This document shows, piece after piece, positions 48,957-60,300 of a stretch of DNA of 64,000 nucleotides. Position 1 is the stretch's first letter; each line of letters begins with the position of its first letter. The position numbers and the translations under genes are program-made. The DNA lies in the NCBI GenBank assembly GCA_028551475.1, contig CM052361.1, forward strand, positions 7,075,501 to 7,139,500, read 5' to 3'. The notes under the pieces are model-generated. The model worked only from the letters and a program-made list of their open reading frames with translations, had not been told where the DNA came from and made no database searches. This DNA comes from Casuarina equisetifolia. Lineage: Eukaryota > Streptophyta > Magnoliopsida > Fagales > Casuarinaceae.

Positions 48957-49874
48957 GACAATCAAAGTGGCTCTGCCCATCGACATGGAACTATGTTTAA
49001 ACTCCGATGGGTCAACGACCCCAAAATCCCAAACTGATGGATATGCAGCTTGAAGGGAGGTTAAGCCCGAATAGGAAGGGACCCCAGATTTCGCCGGCAT
49101 CTTAATCACATGACGCTACTATAGATGAAGATCTTTCCGACGGGAACTGGCCTGCACTATCTCTTCTGATATCCAAAGTGGATTCAGCAAAAATCTGTGC
49201 ATCCCATTTTTTGTCCAAAAGATATAGGTTAGCATGCAGCAGCTCGCAATCTTTTTGAGGATGGAATCGATGAGGACAAAATAAGTCTTCATCAAAAGCT
49301 TAGTCAGAGTACGTGAATAGTTTTGATTTCTTCATTTTATTATAGAAAATTACTGGAGTTGAGATACCGTACCAAGATATGGCATTGGAAAATACTGAAT
49401 TCTTGGGCGTGCAAATCTTTGGTTAAAAAGCAATCAATTGACAGTAAATATTAAGAAAATTTAAATGCTTGATCTAACAGTGGTTCTTTTTTTAAAAAAA
49501 AAATTACAATAACCACTAGGCCATAAAATTTACTTTGCTCTTTCACCTTGTATCATGAGATATCAATCTTCTCTCTAATAAATTTAGCCAAAAATATAAC
49601 ACAAGTAGAGTTTTAAATATTCCATTCTTATGTCACTCACACCACTTATTTTTGCGCAAAGAAAACCATTGATCAACTATCTAAAAGGCCAAGCCATAAT
49701 ATTCTTGTACGGATCACTTGCTAGATCAGTCACAAGTTAATAGACTTACAAACTTTTGGTCTCAAGTGTGACACTTAAGTATATATATATAATTGAAAAA
49801 ATTGATCTCTTTGTCAATAGACCCATGAAGCTACTTGGGCTAATTGAGATGAAAGTAAAATTATAGCTATTTGG

Positions 49875-49933
<59 letters not shown>

Positions 49934-50083
49934 AATAATTATTATCATTATTATTTACATAATAAAAATCTTAGTAGTGATCCATTTTTGGAAACCTAAG
50001 TAGTAAATTTCAAACGAAATAAAAACAATGACCTAAATTTTTTTTTCTACTTTAAAGAATGTGTAATAGTGAATAGAGATAAT
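48957..50083. other. IST1 3' flank and AT-rich spacer
   Basis: The first few hundred bases should be 3' UTR. Near 49700-49770 is a TTTTGGTCTCAAGTGTGACA-type stretch similar to one at about 16850, possibly a shared SINE family. No gene recognised. Confidence 0.4.
49878..49928. repeat. (TA)n microsatellite
   Basis: About 25 uninterrupted TA units, directly left of the Copia LTR region. Confidence 0.9.
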
Positions 50084-50323
50084 TGGGAATTTGAGAGAAA
50101 AGACATAAAATCTTGTGAATTTCTTACTTAATAAGTGAATGCAAGTAATATTTATCTCCACTTATAGAAGTTTGTGTGATTGAAAGTTCTAACTAATTAA
50201 ATGATTATAACTAAAATAATAAAATAAAAATTGTCTAAAAGTTAGCAGTTATAACTAAAAAAACCTACAAGCTTGTCTTTAGTTGATTTGCTTAGACCAT
50301 GGTTTTGTAGGCTTCTATTAACA
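50084..50323 (-). repeat. 3' LTR of the minus-strand Copia element
   Basis: Partner of 51398-51681. Both contain a GAGGAGATAAATATTACTTG-like core (minus strand) and the GTAGGCTTCT end on the plus strand. Confidence 0.8.
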
Positions 50324-51397
50324 TGCAAGCTCAAACCTAGGTTGGTAAGCTCTAGCATGACCTTGAAAGTTTTAAAGGGGATGGTCTAGTGAGAATATTA
50401 GTAATTTGAAGACATAAAGGAATATATTGAATGATGATTGAACCTTGAGCAATCCTTTCTCAAATGAAATGATCATTTATTTTCATATTTTCAATTCAAC
50501 TGTGAAAATATATGGTTAATAATGAAGTGTATTGTAGACATGTTATCACACTATGTGAAAATAAACTTCATTTGAGGAACTCCTGAGTCCTTAGGCAAGG
50601 ATTACATCCATATAGATTCAATTGCAGAAGCAACTAATGCCCAGTATTTTGCCTCTGCAAAGAAGTGTAATGTAGGTTGACACTTGGAACACCAGCATAC
50701 ACAATTGGCCCTAGGAAATAAACAAAAGCTAGTAGTAGACCTTGTGAAGGGGCACCATGCCCAATTTGAGTTAGTGAATCCAAAAAGGCCTAGAGAGCCA
50801 TTAGAATGTATTTTGAGTCCTACGTCCATTATTCCTTGTATACCGTAGAAGCTGTTTGAGGTTGTGATAATCCCGAAATGATGGTGCATGCATCAATTAA
50901 CACAACTTATTAACAACAAAGGATATTACTGGCCTAGTAAATATGAGGTATTGCAAAGCTCCAACCAGAGGTCTAAATTCAGAGGACTTGGTAAATGGCT
51001 TAAGGAGTTCATATAGATTTAGAGTTAGCCATTCATGCATGGTTTAGGAGATTCAAAATGTATTACTACTCCTGAGATAAGAATAAGCCACCCAAGAGAT
51101 GATGTACCACTTCCCAAAAACAATGAAGATTTCTTAGACTCTTCATAGGAAATCTTTTGGTTATTGAGGCAACAAATAAACTTAACACAGTAGTGGAATT
51201 TCCAGGAATAACCAAGTCACCTAGGTATATAATTGCTCTCCAAAAGCTTGATATTAACAAAGTTTGGTACACTAATATGGATAGGGAACGTATAATTTGG
51301 TTTCTCCACCATTGGAATGAAAAACAGAGGTTTTGGCTGTGTAAAGTGGGAGAAGATAATTTGTTTAGTAGAAAATACAAATCTAGCTCTGACACCA

Positions 51398-51681
51398 TGA
51401 GAATTTAAGAGAAAATATGAATGAAATCTTGTGTATTTCCTTAATAACTGGATGTACAAGTAATATTTTTCTCCACCTATAGGAGTTTGTACAATTAAAA
51501 GTCTTAACTAATTAACTGATTAAAACTGAAATACTTTAATGAAAATTGTCTAAGCATAGCAATTATAACTGGAAAATCAAGAAAGTGTTTATTTCTTGAC
51601 TGGATGCCACTGCCTAGTTACAAGCTTGTTTTCAGTTGATTTGCTCGTACCGTCACTCCCATTCTGTAGGCTTCTGTTACA
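51398..51681 (-). repeat. 5' LTR of the minus-strand Copia element
   Basis: Aligns with 50084-50323, with about 44 bp more in this copy. Confidence 0.8.
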
Positions 51682-51689
51682 GTAACGTC

Positions 51690-52140
51690 AGAGGGAGGCA
51701 GATAGTAGGATTGGAGGATTAGGTGCTATTAAAGAAAAGAGCTTCAAGCAAGAAGACATAGGACTCCGGGCTGCAGAAATTGCAAGTTTGGAAGAAAAAC
51801 TTGAGTGCAGCGTGGTACTGAAAAAGTGGAAGACATCTGTGACAAATTCTGAAGGTTGGAGAGGGTGGAGACTGACATGGTGGCATAAATGATGGAGGTT
51901 CTCGTTCTGATTTTTAAACCACAAAGATCCCTACAAGAACAATCTCTTTCCCAGCAAAAGCTTAGCTACGTAAATGAAACTAATGAAACTAACGATTGGG
52001 GTCTAAGTATGCCTAAGACTTCATCCAGTAAAGTGATTTCAAATAGATCACAAGACATATTGCACCATCAAGAAAACCCTGTCATGCGATCTCCCAGGCA
52101 AAAGTACTCTATGCAGCTCAAGAATTCCATACAAGTTTAA
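51690..52140 (+). pseudogene. Possible fragment of an unrecognised coding gene
   Basis: Base composition is less AT-biased than the flanks. A plus-strand frame reads through a coiled-coil-like segment (LRAAEIASLEEKLECSVV, near 51765). After a frame break, 51889-52140 is open for 83 codons with a Ser/Gln/Asn-rich product ending KNSIQV. I recognise no family. It lies between a Copia LTR and the PSRP3 gene and could be an exon remnant captured or left behind. It could also be chance. Confidence 0.3.
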
Positions 52141-52296
52141 ATGACTTAATGAAGCCCAATTCCATTGAGTTTAGCAAAAAAATAATTAGTTCCAAGATAA
52201 CTCTAAAACATGTTACAACAACAGTAGCCTAACATTTAGGAATCAACCTATAAAACAAATAAGCCGAAGATTCACAAAATTCTTTACATTGAAAGC

Positions 52297-53013
52297 TTAA
52301 GTCAGATTGCCACCACTCTGCTGCCACAAATTGATGATATCCGTAGCTTGATTCAGAAGAATGATGACCTGCTTTTGAGATATCCAGGGCTTGCTTTCAA
52401 GTAACACCTTGAGCTCCTCCCAAGCATCTTTCCTCGGCCAAAAGTAGTAGGGACTCAGGGGGATGGTGCCATGTCCGGGGATCATCTGGTCAAGTCCAAT
52501 TCCAATGTTCTTCTCCATCCAAATAAACTTCAAAACAAGCCGCGGTTTCTCCACTGGTTTCACAACCACACCAAGCTTCTACAAGTAACAAACAGGTAAA
52601 AAGAACTTCAACGACTGATTTTTCGAAAGGATATGGAGAAGCTGTGAGCGACAAGAGCATTAAGTTTTATCTCAATTGGATGCCAGCTTTTATCTCGTTG
52701 TATTACTGGGTATACCAGAAATGCTTTATCTTAGTTGTTCAAATACTTCCCATCAACTCGGAGATTTTCACTAAATTTCCTACTTGCTGTTGACATTCAG
52801 AGGACGAATGCAACTTTTGCTCATGTCATCTTACACTTCAGTTACCAAATAAAAGTGCCACCAAAAGTCATATAATTGCTATCAACAAAACAACAATTAG
52901 ATGAAGATCAAAATTCCCTTCTCCAAACGAAAAGAAAAGGGAAAGAAATTTTTTTACCCTTTTTCTCCCCATTTTCTGGGGAACCAAACATAGCACCACA
53001 AAAAATTAATCAC

Positions 53014-53056
<43 letters not shown>

Positions 53057-53375
53057 GGACCTCCTTCTCCGGAGGGGATTCGGCGGCCAAACCATCATCT
53101 GCGGGGGCTTCTTTGGCAACTGGTGCTGCTGCTTCAGGGGCTGCTGCTGCTGCTGCTGCTTCTGGGGCGGCTGCTGCTTCTGGAGCGGCTGCTGCTGATA
53201 CTCTGAGGATTCTCGCGCATTGACTTTGATGGTGACGACTCAGAGGTTTGAACTGAGAGAAAGAGAGTGATTGTGGCCTTGCAAGGACTGAGGCCTTCTC
53301 ATAGAAGCTGTGGCAACGGAACCCTATGGGCTTCGGAGAGGCATTGAGGTGTGGTCGAATCGCCACTGGCAACAT
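52297..53375 (-). CDS. PSRP3: Chloroplast 30S ribosomal protein 3, PSRP3/Ycf65 family (2 exons)
   Basis: Exon 1 is 53375-53061 (105 codons) and exon 2 is 52578-52297 (93 codons plus stop), giving 198 aa. The intron is GT..AG and phase 0, joining PPEKE to KLGVVVKP. The conserved domain (about 106-196) contains [34 protein letters not shown] and [11 protein letters not shown], the signature of Ycf65/PSRP3, a plastid-specific protein of the 30S subunit (cS23). Residues 1 to about 62 are rich in Ser, Arg and His with few acids and look like a chloroplast transit peptide; cleavage may fall near [12 protein letters not shown] stretch of about 35 residues rich in Ala, Pro and Glu follows, encoded by GCN trinucleotide repeats. 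The ATG at 53375 is chosen because the frame upstream starts only at GTG. Many plants keep two PSRP3 genes; which one this is cannot be said. Confidence 0.93.
53017..53054. repeat. (GA)n microsatellite beside the PSRP3 5' splice site
   Basis: Nineteen AG units. On the transcribed (minus) strand it is a (CU)n run that begins only six bases inside the intron, immediately after the 5' splice site of PSRP3. Confidence 0.9.
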
Positions 53376-54330
53376 CTTTCGGTCGTCGCTTCCCCCGCGC
53401 ACACACAGGCATCCATTTTAAGCTGTTGTTTTTGCGCTGCTTGAGGATAAGGGGATGTCGGGCAACCGCATCCGGGTCAATTTGATACCGTTTACCTTTC
53501 GGATCGGTTTCGGGCACCGAGTTTGTTTTGGATTTACGCTTTACCTTCAAAATATTATACGAACCGATGTCTCATAAATTCAGATGAATTTGCACTTATA
53601 ACCGTTAGATATTGCAGTTTAACGTTGAGCAAATTTGATCAGCTCCAAAATGTTGAAGCAAAGTTAAGGTTGTGCTGCCCATTATATTTTATACTTCTTC
53701 TTTTTTTTTTTTAATGTTTATATGCAATAGCTTGATATTTAGTTTTTTTTTTTTTTTAATCTTTTTCACTGTGTTTTTACCTTTTTTTTAAGGAGTTATA
53801 CTTATACCTTACACTTCATAATTTTTTCAAGATATGTTACTATGTCTAACATTTTTATTACCTCTCATCATCAAGGAGAGCGTTAACTAACATCTTGTCA
53901 AACATAGCCAATGGTTACATTCTCTTTCCCAACCATTTTTTGTTTTGTTTTTATTTTTCTTTTCATTCTGCTTGGTTTCTGAGAACGATTTGTCATGGAT
54001 TGCACCAGAAGAGAACCCAATTCCCAAGGAAAAAGCGCCGCTCCTAGTGCAAATCAAATCTGCGCATAAATCAAGCAAGGTTACATGACAAGCTAGCAAC
54101 CAGTGAAGAACTCCACTCTTCCGTTTTTCTTCTTTATTGAAATTACAGAGACTTGACCAACGGCAAGCCATTGTCCAATATTCTACAACTGTTACGGATG
54201 CTTTGTCAAGCATCCAATTACCTGAACCTAAATAGCTTTCAGTGTAACCCTCAAGTGAAATTCAATCTGCAATATTCGACTGCAAAACTGGTGTAATATA
54301 TTCTCTTAACATAAAAGAATAAAGCCGACA
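53376..54330. other. PSRP3 promoter region and NDOR1 3' flank
   Basis: The 3' UTR of the minus-strand NDOR1 gene (stop at 54333-54331) should run leftwards into this interval, and the PSRP3 promoter occupies the part next to 53375. ORFs at 53523-53714 and 53887-54213 have no recognisable product. T-runs occur at about 53700-53760. Confidence 0.45.
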
Positions 54331-57300
54331 TCAAGACCAAGCTTCAACATGATACCTGCCGGCCCTTTCCAGCGCTCTAAGCCACCTCACGGCAGATTCC
54401 TTAGGAAGGCCACCTTCCTTGGACACAATATCCTCCAAGGCAGACAATACGTCAGAAGGCATCTTGGTCGATGAACCTGCAACATAGATAGCAGCGCCAT
54501 CGCTCAACAAATTCCATATCCTCTGACTGTTTTCCCTCATCTTGTGCTGCACATAGACCTTATGTGGCTGCTCCCTTGAGAAAGCCACATAGAAACCTCC
54601 ACCATTGGTTTCCGAAAGTACTCCACCATTTCGCGAATGTGACAACCAGAAGTCTTTGTATAAGAAGTCATCAGTCTCACTTCGGCAACCAAAGAGGAAT
54701 ATAACTGGCGCAGTTGCACCAGATTCACTTTGTATGGCTCTTTCCTCCACAAAACCCCGAAAAGGTGCACAACCAGTTCCAGGTCCAATAAGAATGAGTG
54801 GAAGCGATGGTGGTGGGGGACTTAGGGTGCCTTTCTGAAACCATGCTGGAATATGAACGCCTGTTCATGACAGAATAAGTATTTGAGTATGTTGATGGGC
54901 AAAACCCATTATTGCTTAATGTATAATGTATCAAACTAGTCTCATTTGTGACCTACTTTGTTCAGGATCAAGCTTGGCTAGCCACATTGAGCAGAGACCA
55001 CTTCGCTCTCTTTTAAAAGGTGTTGTCCACGACACTACATTGACAGTAAGGTGCACTTGATTGGGGTGAGCCGAAGGGGAAGAAGATATGGAGAAAGCTC
55101 TGGTTTTCAGTGGGGGAACCAACTGTACCAGCCATTCAAATGGCATTCGAACAGACGGAAAATCCTCCAATACCTATTTACATAGAAAGTCAATGTATTA
55201 AAGAGAGACACTTCTCACCTGAAAAATGTTAAGGAACAAAGAGAAATTTACGAGATTGTTTTGAGCAGTTAGATAATTCAACAAACCAATTTAAGTCTCA
55301 AAAGATTTCCTCTAATCCCCATGTAAAAGAATAAACGGAAAACCTAGCTAAGCTACAAGTTTCCTTTACAGGAAACAAAATAAGACTATACTACGAAAGC
55401 AAAGCAGCAGTTGTTTTGCATCTACATAAGAGTGCCTTTCCTCTTTTTCCAAAACCCTCCCACTCATAAAACATGCTTGACGGTTTTGGCACAAAAAACA
55501 CCCCATGTTCTGGGACCTATTAACATCTCATGCAGAGTTCAGCTGACTCAATTAATTAACAGCAACAGAACACCAACACATGAAGCAGAAAAAAGTTAAC
55601 AATGAATGGAAACATGCAATGCATTAATCATATTCACTTGACAGCACCTCAAGAACAGTTCTTCGTTCCTTCTGGTTGTATTGGTATAAATCATCTCTTC
55701 CTTCAGCCGAAGAAAAATATTGAAGTCTTTCTTTCTCATGTGGAGCTGTTGCAAAATAACTCATGACCTGCCAAACTGATTTATCAGTATGCAAGATCAA
55801 CAGAAAAGACCACAAGCATCTCCAAGTAGAACAACCAGTAGAACTTTGGTCAGTATGAAGAAACCATTTTAGGATGAGATGTGATTCGCTTGATTTTCCC
55901 CCCCAAAAAACAGAAAGATCTTAAAGAAATATTAGTCAATGTCTGCATTTGTACCATTATTAACACTCCAATCCATTAGGGTGTTTTTGTAAATGCATTG
56001 TTTTTCCATTAAATTATTCCCTTGTTGTTCTCTTCTTTTCTTTTCCTTTTTATTTGGGTGGGAATACCAAGCTTTCTTATAAAGAAAACCAACAAAATTG
56101 AAGGTTAACATAACTTTTCATCTATATATTTATATACAAAATGTTACAATTATACGTCACAAAAAAAAAAAATTATATTTCCCTTTTCTCCCCCATTCTT
56201 TTTCTAAGAGCCTAAATCTAGAAGCTCATATGTAGACCAAGCACTAAAGATATATGCACACTTGATAGGCTGAAGAAGAAAAACCAGACATTATGCTTCA
56301 CTACAAATGTTCTTACCTCAAAAAAATAGCGGCGAGGAGAAGCTGATGCAACATCCATTGTCAATGCCACAAAATTTTTCAATCTGACAGGGACCTTTGT
56401 AGTTGTACAAGTATGAAGAACATGGTCGTCCATCACTCTAGGATGAATCTGTGATGAAGTGAAATTTTCAGCATAGGAAGTTCAAATTATGGCCCACCTA
56501 CTAAAAGGATAACTTGATTATAATGAATAAGACATGTCAGTTAAAGACAAAGGTGTAAGACAACTTAACAAAAAAGACATTGCATGTTAACAATCACAGT
56601 CTCAGCCCAAAATTTGGGATTGGCTCCAAGAATCCTGTTTTGTCTACCAGCTATAGATGAAGGCTACATTTATAAATTTCCATTTACTATAACATCAACT
56701 CTCTCCTCGCATGTCCCTTTAGGCTTCCAGATGTCTTAGGGGTGCCGTAAACTAGCACTGTCTTTAGCAAGCCACAAAATTCAGTAGTTGGACTTAATGC
56801 ACATAGACAAATCATCTTATTACATTCAGTCAGTCACAAATACACACATAGACACCTTCTCAGACTAGGGTTCTATTGATGCCAAAAGCACAACTGTATT
56901 GCTTCAATTCTAAATGCAATTCACCCTTTCTGTATATCTCAATTATTTCATTCTTGGAAACATCATTTATTCTACCTGTTCATAAAGCACCAAAGTAATT
57001 CATGTAGGAAACCCAACTGTAATAAACACTTTGTATTCAGATGCTCCTTTTATTATATAATATATAGAAAATACTTGAAATATTTTTCCAGTTTCAGCTA
57101 CTCCGATTCCCTGGCCAAAACATAAAATTCAAAATACCATGAAGAAACTGGTTGTTCATGGGTTGGGGAAATCCAGAGGTCTCTCACTTCTCCTGCTCTT
57201 AATCTAATTCTGGTTTAAGAGAAATCTAGGCAAAATTGCTACAAGCAATATTTTTCGTGCACCAGTTCAGTTCACAGCCTCAAATTACTAATCAGTTATC

Positions 57301-60300
57301 CAGAAGATGTAAGCAGCCAAAACGCAAACCATGAGAAGAAAGCCGATTACTAGGACATTGTAGTTGAACAAAGATTTTTCAACTGATCAATTCAAAGCAT
57401 GTAATAATAGACCGCTTCTGATACTACAACGTATATGCATCAATACAAAATAACTCAGAACTCAAATTAGTAGTTAATGTCCAACACCCCTTGTGCAGAC
57501 ATCTAGTACTCTCACTCACTTGTATTATACAAATTCAACAAAGAAATTGTGTCATACAGCATTTCATGTCCTTGACTACTACATCCAATTCTTTTCTTTT
57601 CCCTTCTTCCTTCACCCTTCTGCATGGCAAAATAAACCCTCGATATCCTTTCTCAGCTGGAATACATGAGAAACTTTTACAAGTTTTGCACTACAGGCGC
57701 AATGCAAAAAGTAGGAAAATATAATCCCGGACAGAAGCACTAAAGGGAAACTTTACCACCTAAACTAAGAGGTATGCAGCCCCTAAAAAGATGTCCCATT
57801 TACGTACCTTAAAGGCAAATCCAAAGTTCATCACACAAATGCAATTGCAAACGTAAATGTCTTATAAATTATGCACACATGGCAGCAGGTCCATAAAAAC
57901 AGCTTATTTGATCTCTAGCAAGGGTGTAATCATTGGCAATCAATGGGTTCAGAAAAATAAAAGCAACCAACCCCAATAAGCATATTTATGCAGCTTTAGA
58001 GGTAAATCCGAGAGAAAATGTCCATTGATTAATAAAAACATGCGAATAAAAGAACATATAGGGCAAAAAAATTTTAAGTAATGACAAACTTTGGTCAAGC
58101 TGATGACAGGAAGACAGATGAGCCCATAGGTTCAAGGGCCCAACTCAACAATGAATGAAGAAAGTACATAAACGCAGAAACTAAAAGTAGTAAGCACAAA
58201 TTGAATGATTCAAGTGCAGTTAAGGGTAAATAATATGCATATAAATTGGCAGAAGGAAGAATATATCAACCCCACAATACTATGGGTCCAGGCTGCTTAA
58301 TGATTAATATATATTTATGCAAACGTGCTCTTAGTTATGCTTCATAATCTACTTATGTGCGTGGAGCAGGCAAATCACAATCACTCCAGTTCAGCCAATA
58401 AACAAGAGATGCTTACAGTAATGAATGCATCAGGATCCAAATCACATCGCTCTATAAATGCGTCTACTGCAGTAGGATCCTGACTGGGGAGGACCTCAAG
58501 ACTGTCACCAACTTCATATTCAATAGCCTGAAAATTCAAAGAATTGGAAATTAACGATATTTTATTTCAAAGTGATTAATAATTTAAACTCAAAGTGCTG
58601 GGTGGCTCCTGTCTGTTGTAATAGTAAATGTGACAAGTACTGGTCTCTGCATAAGAACAAACATTAAAAAACTTACAGATGAAACAAATTCAAACTCAAA
58701 GTGGCGCACATCCTTCCCACATCCGGAACTAGTCAGTGGTTGATTTTTAATCTGCATGAGTGAATTCCAAGAAATCAAGGAATTCAAAAAAATTACTCCA
58801 TGCTGGTGCTCTAGAGAGAGAAAGAGAGAGAATACATTCCATAGAAAATACAAGAAATGCATGGCTAAATCCGGTTTTAAAAAAGTCCAAATCATCCACA
58901 ACATAAATATCAATTAAGAAGTAATAATCAAAAATCATCAAGACCAACAAGATCTCTTGATTATCATTGTCAATTCAAGATGCAAAGATTAATTGTGTGT
59001 TGCAGTTGGAAAATGTACAAATATCAAAGATAATATAGATACCTCTGCAGAAGAACAACTTAGAGATAGAATTAGTTAAATTATTTATTGATAAGACACC
59101 CAAAAAAAAAAATTGTTCATCTGTTAATAAGGATGGCACCAGTACCATTTTGAGAAAGCATTCAGGCCTATGCTTCTCTTGAGTAAATTTTCCAGGAGAC
59201 ATTGAGCGAGCCCTCTCAATTTGCATCTCGATCCATCTCAAATCTGATGCAACCAGAAGGAATATCTGGATGTCAGTTAAACCCTAATTATGGACAAATT
59301 AATTGATGCCACTATAAATTTCAAAGCCAAAATGGACGTTTGGAACAAATCAAGCTGATTGGACAAAATAAATAACTAGGTAGCCTTGACCTCACGTCAA
59401 CTGAACTTCTCTATTAGGTAATAAAATTGAACAAAATAAAGATCAATACTCTGCATGTTGTAGCATGCAAAAGTGACCACCACTTAAATATTCAAAATTT
59501 ACTCTGCCCAATATTAGTGTTTCTTTCCTGATCGATAAATGGATAGCTGTTCTCAAATGCTCAAAATAGACATTTTAGAGTTCAACCTGAAATTCACAGC
59601 AACTAGTATAAATCTCATCATGAAATTGTTAGTCCCCAAAAAATAGACATGAGGAACAACAAGCTGTGTTAGCAATGGAATTTGGACAGAGGCATCCCTC
59701 ACCTCAGTGGCATGCACAATTCTCGTATTTGCAAATGGATTTCTCTTTTCTTTTATTTCCTTTATTAAGTACGTTTCTTTTACCATCTCAACCCTTTCTT
59801 TTCTTCTGTATTTATCCCATCATAATTGAACAATTAAGGCAAAACAAAAGCGCTCATACCATGGGATCCCCGTTCAACCTATACATATCATACATGAGAT
59901 TTCAATTTTCCATTTTTAATTTTTAATTTCCACTGGGAGGTAACATGCAATCAGAGGATGAACTTAAGTAACGTTTCCCCTCATTGCAGAGAAACAAATA
60001 TAAAGAATACAGTCTGTAGGCTAACTAGTTTCAGCAATAGAGTATGATGGGATCAATCATTATGCTTCATAATATAACGTTTCCCCTCATTGCCGAGAAA
60101 CAATTTGTGTGATCCAAATCATGAACACTTTATCATTTGCTGCATAATAACTTTCTCGCTTGATTATTCTTTAGGCTTTTGTTAGAATAAACTAATAAAC
60201 AAAGGAATAGAAAACGTCTATCATTTTTCGTCCTATCTCAATACCAAATCAATCATTATTCATCCATTTGTGGAACTGGCCTGTAAAACTTTAAATTCCG

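Larger units (their letters stand above)
50084..51681 (-). mobile_element. Internally deleted Ty1/Copia element
   Basis: Direct repeats 50084-50323 and 51398-51681 are the LTRs. On the minus strand they begin TGTTAATAGAAG and TGTAACAGAAG. Read on the minus strand, TGGTGTCAGAGCTAG (51397-51383) directly follows the 5' LTR and matches the tRNA-Met primer site. The remaining 1.07-kb interior holds a gag-like frame near 51390-51070. It then passes straight to an RNase H fragment (50889-50602; NSNWAWCPFTRSTTSFCLF resembling the ADWAGCPDTRRSTSGYCVF motif, then HFFAEAKYWAL). Protease, integrase and most reverse transcriptase are missing. It is non-autonomous and probably dead. Confidence 0.85.

Noticed and set aside
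53010..53060. Read-through ORF continuing PSRP3 exon 1 into a Leu-Ser repeat
   Set aside because: This is translation of the intronic (CT)n tract. Splicing at 53061 joins exon 2 in phase and restores the Ycf65 domain.
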